A stretch of 9,897 nucleotides of DNA, taken from positions 1 to 9,897 of the forward strand of contig CANNEJ010000036.1 in the NCBI GenBank assembly GCA_947503585.1, read 5' to 3'. This DNA comes from Anaerolineales bacterium. GTDB lineage: Bacteria; Chloroflexota; Anaerolineae; Anaerolineales; UBA11657. The notes beneath the pieces were generated by a model. It was not told the origin of the DNA. It made no database searches and worked only from the letters and a program-made list of their open reading frames with translations. Positions 5,750-9,897 of the stretch are shown piece after piece; the first letter of the stretch is position 1, and every line of letters starts with the position of its first letter. Made by a program: the position numbers and the translations under genes.

Positions 5750-6934
5750 ATGCAAAGATTACGCAAGTTCCTAGATGAGGCCTCTGCGCCAACAATAGTC
5801 GTCACGGCCTTCCTGGGCACGATAACTGTGATGTCGCTGCTGGTTGCATTGGTTGGCGGCGGACTGGTGGGCTGGTGGATACTGAGCTCCGAAAGCGCAG
5901 CCGTGCCAGCCACCGCCATGGCTGCCAGCAGCGAACCCGCAACGCGCGTGCCGGTTGGGCTGCCCACCCTGCAGGCGTTTGTTCAGCAAACCATGGTGGC
6001 TATGGACGCGGCAAACGCGATTGCAATGCCGGCCACCGCAACCCCTGCGCCCGTAGCGCCCACGAGTACGGCGGTAGCCATGGCCGCCACCGTTGAACCG
6101 CCACCCGCTCCCGGAAACCCAACCGAAAACATCCTGAGCCTGCCAACATCCGATCCGCAATTCAGCACGCTGGTGCAAGCCATTCAAAGTGCCGGCTTGG
6201 CCGAGACGCTGCGCAGCGGCGGGCCTTTCACATTGTTTGCACCCACCAACGCAGCTTTTGAGCAGCTGCCCGAAGGCACGCTCGAGCAGCTGCTGCAAAA
6301 CCCGGATGCACTCGCAGAACTGCTCAGCTACCATCTGGTTCCGCTGCCTCTGGAGCAGTCTGCTTTTGCAACTGTGCCAGCGCTGCGCACTGTTCTGGGT
6401 CCGGCACTGGCGCTGCGCGTCACTGCCACAGGTGCCACCGTCAATGGCGCCGTGGTGGCTACTGCCAGCCCGACCACCGGTAACGGCTTGGTGCACCCAA
6501 TTGATATGGTGCTGCAAGCGCCTGAGTCGGGCACCCTGATCGACATACTCGCTGTTGATGACCGGTTCACCACGTTTTACAGCTGGCTGGAGCGGGCCGA
6601 CCTGATAACCGTACTGCAGGGCGAAGGCCCGTTCACTGTGTTCGCGCCGGTGAATGACGGGTTCCTGACTCTGCCGCCAGGTACTGTGGACTTCCTGCTT
6701 TTGGACGCGAATACGATGCGTGCTGTACTGCTTTACCACATGGTAGGCGGAAAACTAATGCAGGCCGACCTGACACCCCAGGAAGTGCTGACGCTGGCCG
6801 GTCCGGGAATCAAGATCTCCGGCAGCGCCGGCGCGCAGCTTTATGGCGCAGCGCAAATTACCGGCACCGACATGCTGGCTTCGAACGGCGTGATCCACAT
6901 GGTGAACACGGCGCTCATTCCACCGGCGCGCTAA
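5750..6934 (+). CDS. membrane-anchored protein with two fasciclin (FAS1) domains, 394 aa
   Basis: A short basic N-terminus is followed by one hydrophobic segment at residues about 14-45 (TIVVTAFLGTITVMSLLVAL and onward) that acts as an uncleaved signal anchor. An Ala/Thr/Pro-rich linker (about 46-125) comes next, then two FAS1 domains outside the membrane: one at about 126-256 with 'FTLFAPTNAAF' (H1 motif) and 'NGLVHPIDMVL' (H2), and another at about 258-391 with 'FTVFAPVNDGF' and 'NGVIHMVNTALIP'. FAS1 domains mediate adhesion or ligand binding at cell surfaces; in bacteria their partners are mostly unknown. The ATG at 5750 was chosen because it lies after the TACAAT at 5717 and gives a normal signal anchor; the open frame extends 29 codons further upstream without similarity. 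It is convergent with the SirB1-like gene, with only 15 bases between the stops. Confidence 0.9.
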   Translation: MQRLRKFLDEASAPTIVVTAFLGTITVMSLLVALVGGGLVGWWILSSESAAVPATAMAASSEPATRVPVGLPTLQAFVQQTMVAMDAANAIAMPATATPAPVAPTSTAVAMAATVEPPPAPGNPTENILSLPTSDPQFSTLVQAIQSAGLAETLRSGGPFTLFAPTNAAFEQLPEGTLEQLLQNPDALAELLSYHLVPLPLEQSAFATVPALRTVLGPALALRVTATGATVNGAVVATASPTTGNGLVHPIDMVLQAPESGTLIDILAVDDRFTTFYSWLERADLITVLQGEGPFTVFAPVNDGFLTLPPGTVDFLLLDANTMRAVLLYHMVGGKLMQADLTPQEVLTLAGPGIKISGSAGAQLYGAAQITGTDMLASNGVIHMVNTALIPPAR

Positions 6935-6950
6935 CCGTTCCCGGCGCGCC
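6925..6950. terminator. GGCGCGC hairpin shared by two convergent gene ends
   Basis: GGCGCGC (6925-6931) and GCGCGCC (6944-6950) can pair over 7 bp around a 12-base loop that contains the TAA of the fasciclin gene; the right arm touches the TAG of the opposite gene. CCGGCGCGC also occurs as a direct repeat (6923-6931 and 6941-6949). No T tract follows on either strand, so termination is only a possibility. Confidence 0.35.
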
Positions 6951-7762
6951 TAGTTCAAGCGCGCAATACTGTTGCGAATTTGATTGCAGGCGTTGCGGAT
7001 AACTTGCGCGTCTGCCCCACGCGGCGCGCGGCATAAAAACTGCTCAAGCGCCCGCAATGCGGCGCCCAGTTCACCCGCCTGCAGGTGGATAAAACCGCGC
7101 GTGCGCCAATGGGCGGCGCGCGCCGGATGCAATACCTGCAGCAGGTCGACCGCCTTCAGTGCCAGGCTCCACTCCCGCCGGTTCACATATGTCTGGCGTA
7201 AATTATTCAACATGCGCACCAGCGTGTCTTCTGCCGAAGATTCATTCAGCCAGGCAGCCTCAAATTCAAGCTTCTGCGCGGTCATCTTTTGCACTAGCTG
7301 CGCACAATTCGCCGGGCTTAGCTCAGCCCCGCCGTTGAACGCATCAATAAAGAGCGGGCCGGCCGGCGTGCTGCACGCCGCCACAAAGTGGCCCGGCATA
7401 CCCACACCGTAAACCGGCAGCTGGCAGCGCCGCCCAATGGCCACGTACAAAACCGAGAGTGCGATGGGAAGGCCGCGGCGCTCGTCAAGCACAGCATTCA
7501 AATAACTGTTGGCCGGGCTGCCGTAGTCGGCAGTATTGCCTGCGAAGCCCTGATCTTGAAAAAGAAAGAACGCCAGTGCCCGCGCACGCGCGGCGATTTC
7601 TGTGTGGCGGTCAATTGAACTTTGTGCGGCGCGGGCAAGCTCGTCGAGTTCCACAAGATAGTGCGCAACATCCAAGTCCGGGTAGGCCATCGATTTGGCA
7701 AACTCTAAAGCAGCCGAAGGCACATCAATTATTTGCTGATGGACCGCTGCTTCAAAGCTCAT
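6950..7762 (-). CDS. SirB1-family protein: transglutaminase-like domain plus C-terminal TPR, 270 aa
   Basis: Residues about 30-170 match the SirB1/YchA-type transglutaminase-like core. The signature runs 'NSYLNAVLDERRGLPIALSV' (85-104), 'YGVGMPGHFVAA' (118-129) and 'FIDAFNGG' (138-145). H125 and D140 sit where the His and Asp of the transglutaminase triad lie. I see no Cys at the usual nucleophile position before the GLPIALS helix, so catalysis is doubtful, as in this family generally. The C-terminal part (about 190-250, with WSLALKAVDLLQVLHP and GFIHLQAGELGAALRALEQFL) is a TPR pair, suggesting a protein-binding role. The cellular function is unknown to me. A GTG at 7798 extends the frame by 12 codons but lies upstream of the predicted -10 (7784-7789). 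The ATG at 7762, after the likely transcript start near 7777, is therefore preferred. No Shine-Dalgarno sequence is seen. Divergent from the FemAB genes. Confidence 0.88.
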   Translation of the reverse strand: MSFEAAVHQQIIDVPSAALEFAKSMAYPDLDVAHYLVELDELARAAQSSIDRHTEIAARARALAFFLFQDQGFAGNTADYGSPANSYLNAVLDERRGLPIALSVLYVAIGRRCQLPVYGVGMPGHFVAACSTPAGPLFIDAFNGGAELSPANCAQLVQKMTAQKLEFEAAWLNESSAEDTLVRMLNNLRQTYVNRREWSLALKAVDLLQVLHPARAAHWRTRGFIHLQAGELGAALRALEQFLCRAPRGADAQVIRNACNQIRNSIARLN

Positions 7763-7783
7763 GGAAGAAAATGCTGGTGGTTT

Positions 7784-7811
7784 AGTATAAGTGCGCACGG
7801 CGCACGATCAA
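7784..7811 (-). promoter_or_regulatory. promoter of the SirB1-like gene
   Basis: On the minus strand TTGATC (7811-7806) is followed by a 16-bp spacer and TATACT (7789-7784, 5 of 6 to TATAAT). Transcription would begin near 7777, 15 bases before the ATG at 7762. It overlaps the region of the divergent FemAB promoter, so the two may compete. Confidence 0.55.
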
Positions 7812-7818
7812 GCTACGT

Positions 7819-7824
7819 TAGATT
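7819..7824 (+). promoter_or_regulatory. -10-like element giving a leaderless FemAB mRNA
   Basis: TAGATT (4 of 6 to TATAAT) ends 6 bases before the ATG at 7831, the same geometry as at the FmdB-type gene. No Shine-Dalgarno sequence is present. The -35 is weak, so this call relies on position and on the shared spacing. Confidence 0.38.
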
Positions 7825-7830
7825 GTACTT

Positions 7831-8940
7831 ATGAAACCAGTTGCCGCCACTATAATCGCGGGCGTGCCGGCCGCCCAAATTGACGCAGCTGAATGGGACG
7901 CTTTTGCTTCTGCAGTTGGCGGTGCCGGCAACAGCGGCGAAGCGCACCTGCTGCAAACTGCGCCCTGGGCGCAGCTCAAATGCACCTTCGGCTGGCGCGT
8001 GGAGCGCGTGGCGCTGCGCAGTGCCGGCCGCATTGTGGCCGGTGCACAAATCCTGGTGCGCCGGCTGCCGCTCGCCTTCGGCAGCATTGCCTACCTGCCC
8101 AAAGGTCCGCTGGTAAACTGGCAAGACGCTGCGCAGGCGCAAGCGCTGCTGCAACTGTGCGACGCTGCCGCGCGTGCCGAAAACGCCATTTTCTTAAAAC
8201 TAGAACCGGATCTGGCGGATGCTGCCGAGCCCCGGCAACTACTGCAGGCCCTTGGGTGGCGCTCCAGCCCGCAAAGCATGCAGCCGCGCCGCACGCTGCT
8301 GGTGGACACCGCTTGCGAACCCGCCGCGGCGCTGGCGCGCATGAAATCCAAGACGCGCTACAACATTGGCCTGGCTGAAAAAAAAGGTGTGGTGGTGCGC
8401 AGCGCGCCGCTACAAAACGCCGGCGCCGAGCTGGCGGCGTTTTGGCGCCTGCTGCAATCCACTGCAGCGCGCGACAAGTTTGGCATCCACAGTGAACGCT
8501 ACTATCAAACTGCTTACGAGAGTTTTGCTGCCACCGGCCGTGTTGCACTGCTGCTGGCGGAAAGCGCGGGCGGCATGCTGGCCGGCGCAATGATATTTGC
8601 CAGCGGATCGCGCGCGTGGTACTTGTACGGCGCATCAGACGATTTGGACCGCGCCAGCATGGCGCCTTACGCTGTGCAGTGGGCTGCAATCCAGTGGGCG
8701 CACGCCCGCGGCTGCAGCACTTATGATCTGTGGGGTGTGCCGGATTTCGATGAAACGCAATTGGAAACCGCATTCACCACGCGTAGCGACGCGCTATGGC
8801 CGGTATACCGCTTCAAGCGCGGCTTTGGCGGCACTCTGGCGCGCACCTGCGGCGCCTGGGATCATGTTTACAGGCCACGGGCGCACTTTCTGTACCGTGC
8901 CTATCTGCGGCTGGCACAGCGCAATGGTTCGCCCGGCTGA
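7831..8940 (+). CDS. FemAB-family peptidoglycan-bridge aminoacyltransferase, 369 aa
   Basis: Likely transfers an amino acid from aminoacyl-tRNA onto the side-chain residue of the peptidoglycan precursor (lipid II), building the interpeptide bridge at the inner membrane face. It spans the usual two GNAT-like subdomains. The first has 'LLQTAPWAQLKCTFGW' (40-55), 'SIAYLPKGPLV' (85-95) and 'AIFLKLEPDL' (119-128). The second has 'MKSKTRYNIGLAEKKGV' (171-187), 'AWYLYGASDD' (262-271), 'YAVQWAAIQWAHARGCSTYD' (280-299), 'WGVP' and the family end 'YRFKRGFGG...GAWDHVYRP' (326-349). No membrane segment. The helical insertion of Staphylococcus FemA, a coiled coil, is not evident, so the form is FemX-like. 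The amino acid transferred cannot be read from the sequence. It is followed immediately and in frame by a second FemAB gene after a single TGA. Confidence 0.92.
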   Translation: MKPVAATIIAGVPAAQIDAAEWDAFASAVGGAGNSGEAHLLQTAPWAQLKCTFGWRVERVALRSAGRIVAGAQILVRRLPLAFGSIAYLPKGPLVNWQDAAQAQALLQLCDAAARAENAIFLKLEPDLADAAEPRQLLQALGWRSSPQSMQPRRTLLVDTACEPAAALARMKSKTRYNIGLAEKKGVVVRSAPLQNAGAELAAFWRLLQSTAARDKFGIHSERYYQTAYESFAATGRVALLLAESAGGMLAGAMIFASGSRAWYLYGASDDLDRASMAPYAVQWAAIQWAHARGCSTYDLWGVPDFDETQLETAFTTRSDALWPVYRFKRGFGGTLARTCGAWDHVYRPRAHFLYRAYLRLAQRNGSPG

Positions 8941-9897
8941 TTGGGCGGCAATGTATTGAGCAATCCAGCCGCGCAGCATCCACTGCGCCATGCAAGCTCT
9001 GCGGCAGATTGGCATGCCGCCCTGTTGCAAATTGACCCGGCTCCGCCACTGCTTCAAGCGTGGCAGTGGGGCGCCTTCAAAGCGCGCCATGGCTGGCAGC
9101 CGCAGCGCATGTTGTGGGATGACAACGCGCGCGCAGCAGCGGGCGCACAACTGTTGCAGCGCAGCGCCCGCACCTTCGGGCTGAACGCCGCCATCCAATA
9201 TGTGCCGCGCGGACCCGTGCTGGATTGGCGCAATACGGCACTGGCCCAAACAGTCTTGGAGGATTTGCGGGCAGCCGGGAAACAGGCCAACGCAATCTTT
9301 ATCAAGATCGATCCGGCGCTGGTGGTGGCAGCCCCAAGCGCGGACGCCACTACCACAGCGGCAGCTCACTTGCTGGCGCACGGCGGTTGGAAGCTATCGG
9401 CCAGCCAAATTCAGTTTCGCAACACGGTTGTGCTGGACCTGCAGCAGCCGCTGGAAACTCTGCTGGCTACATTCAAGCCCAAGACCCGCTACAACGTCCG
9501 GCTTGCACAGCGCCACGGCGTGCACGTGCAGCCAGCCACTGCGCATCAGCTGCCGGCACTTTACGAGATGTACAAGCAGACCGCCCAACGCGACGGCTTT
9601 CCCATCCGGCCGCAGGCTTACTATATGGATCTATGGTCGAGCTTTGCGCAGGCTGGGCTCGCGCAGCCGCTGATTGCAGAGTACGAAGCGCAGCCCATTG
9701 CAGGCGCGGTAGTGTTCGCGTACGCGCAGCAAGCCGTTTACATGCACGGCATGTCCGGCAGCGCCCACCGCGACAAAATGCCGAACTATTTGCTGCAGTG
9801 GCACGCACTGCAATGGGCGCATGCGCGCGGCTGCACTTCATACGATATGTGGGGCGCGCCGGACAGCTCTGAACCAGCGGATGCGCTGGCGGGAGTC
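8941..9897 (+). CDS. second FemAB-family aminoacyltransferase, 3' end outside the window
   Basis: The frame directly after the TGA at 8938-8940 stays open for 319 codons to the window edge and encodes a clear paralogue of the preceding protein. Shared blocks: 'LLQAWQWGAFKARHGW' (against LLQTAPWAQLKCTFGW), 'AIQYVPRGPVLDW' (against SIAYLPKGPLVNW), 'AIFIKIDPAL', 'FKPKTRYNVRLAQRHGV', 'MHGMSGSAHRDKMPNYLLQW' and 'ALQWAHARGCTSYDMWGAPD'. The missing end should carry the YRFKRGFGG-like block. No ATG lies in frame before the conserved part (the first is near 9106), so the start must be TTG at 8941, abutting the stop as TGATTG, or TTG at 8956. The former gives an N-terminus of the same length as the first copy. 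Translation is probably coupled. The two enzymes probably add successive or different bridge residues, as FemX/FemA/FemB do; this is inference. Confidence 0.88.
   Translation, partial: MGGNVLSNPAAQHPLRHASSAADWHAALLQIDPAPPLLQAWQWGAFKARHGWQPQRMLWDDNARAAAGAQLLQRSARTFGLNAAIQYVPRGPVLDWRNTALAQTVLEDLRAAGKQANAIFIKIDPALVVAAPSADATTTAAAHLLAHGGWKLSASQIQFRNTVVLDLQQPLETLLATFKPKTRYNVRLAQRHGVHVQPATAHQLPALYEMYKQTAQRDGFPIRPQAYYMDLWSSFAQAGLAQPLIAEYEAQPIAGAVVFAYAQQAVYMHGMSGSAHRDKMPNYLLQWHALQWAHARGCTSYDMWGAPDSSEPADALAGV

Noticed and set aside
5771..6739. 322-codon open frame on the minus strand
   Set aside because: It lies entirely antisense to the fasciclin gene; the encoded Gln/His/Arg/Gly-rich sequence is typical of an antisense frame in GC-rich DNA, whereas the plus frame has clear FAS1 motifs.
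7763..7798. GTG start at 7798 for the SirB1-like protein
   Set aside because: The -10 (7784-7789) lies downstream of this GTG, so it would not be on the transcript, and the added residues show no family similarity.
7976..8773. 265-codon open frame on the minus strand
   Set aside because: Antisense to the first FemAB gene, Arg/Ala/Cys-rich and without motifs.
8938..8940. TGA read as a sense codon (recoded or Trp) to make a single double-FemAB protein
   Set aside because: TGA ends other genes here in normal positions (the 153-aa and 539-aa genes) and Trp is coded by TGG throughout. The first copy also has a natural family-length C-terminus before this TGA, so a plain stop is the simplest reading.
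9225..9872. 215-codon open frame on the plus strand
   Set aside because: It overlaps the second FemAB frame in another register. The FemAB frame has conserved motifs and stays open to the window edge; this one has none.

Overview
The window is GC-rich chromosomal DNA, probably from a member of the Chloroflexota (Anaerolineae-like). This placement is an inference from gene content and style: an Ala/Pro-linker lipoprotein of an amino-acid ABC transporter, a membrane-anchored protein with two fasciclin domains, tandem FemAB-type peptidoglycan-bridge aminoacyltransferases, an FmdB zinc ribbon, and a pair of uncharacterised proteins that look lineage-restricted. Only a similarity search could confirm the lineage. 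No mobile element, CRISPR array or phage gene is visible.

Layout, left to right. (1) Positions 1-305 hold the AT-richer 3' end of a possible low-complexity Val/Gly protein, followed by about 200 bases without a gene that contain a 12-bp palindrome and a strong nested hairpin with a T-rich tail. (2) A tRNA-Arg(UCU) lies on the minus strand at 517-590. (3) A two-gene minus-strand operon (2758 down to 681) encodes a 539-aa and a 153-aa protein of unknown function. They overlap by ATGA and are driven by a perfect-consensus promoter (TTGACA-N16-TATAAT). Their winged-helix-like segments suggest a nucleic-acid-related role. (4) A divergent small FmdB-type zinc-ribbon gene follows, apparently leaderless, convergent with a minus-strand pentapeptide-repeat gene. 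(5) A polar amino-acid ABC uptake cassette has its own promoter, ribosome binding site and lipoprotein binding protein, then an intergenic terminator-like hairpin, then the permease. No ATPase gene is present. (6) A two-domain fasciclin protein is convergent with a SirB1-like transglutaminase-fold/TPR gene. (7) Divergent from that, two tandem FemAB-family genes lie in the same reading frame, separated only by one TGA. The second starts with TTG and runs off the window end.

Functionally, the right half concerns the cell envelope: nutrient uptake, an adhesion-type surface domain, and peptidoglycan cross-bridge synthesis. The left half contains a tRNA and the uncharacterised operon, which is the least understood locus in the window. 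Several starts were chosen from promoter geometry. The FmdB and first FemAB genes each have a -10-like hexamer ending exactly 6 nt before the ATG, which suggests leaderless mRNAs.
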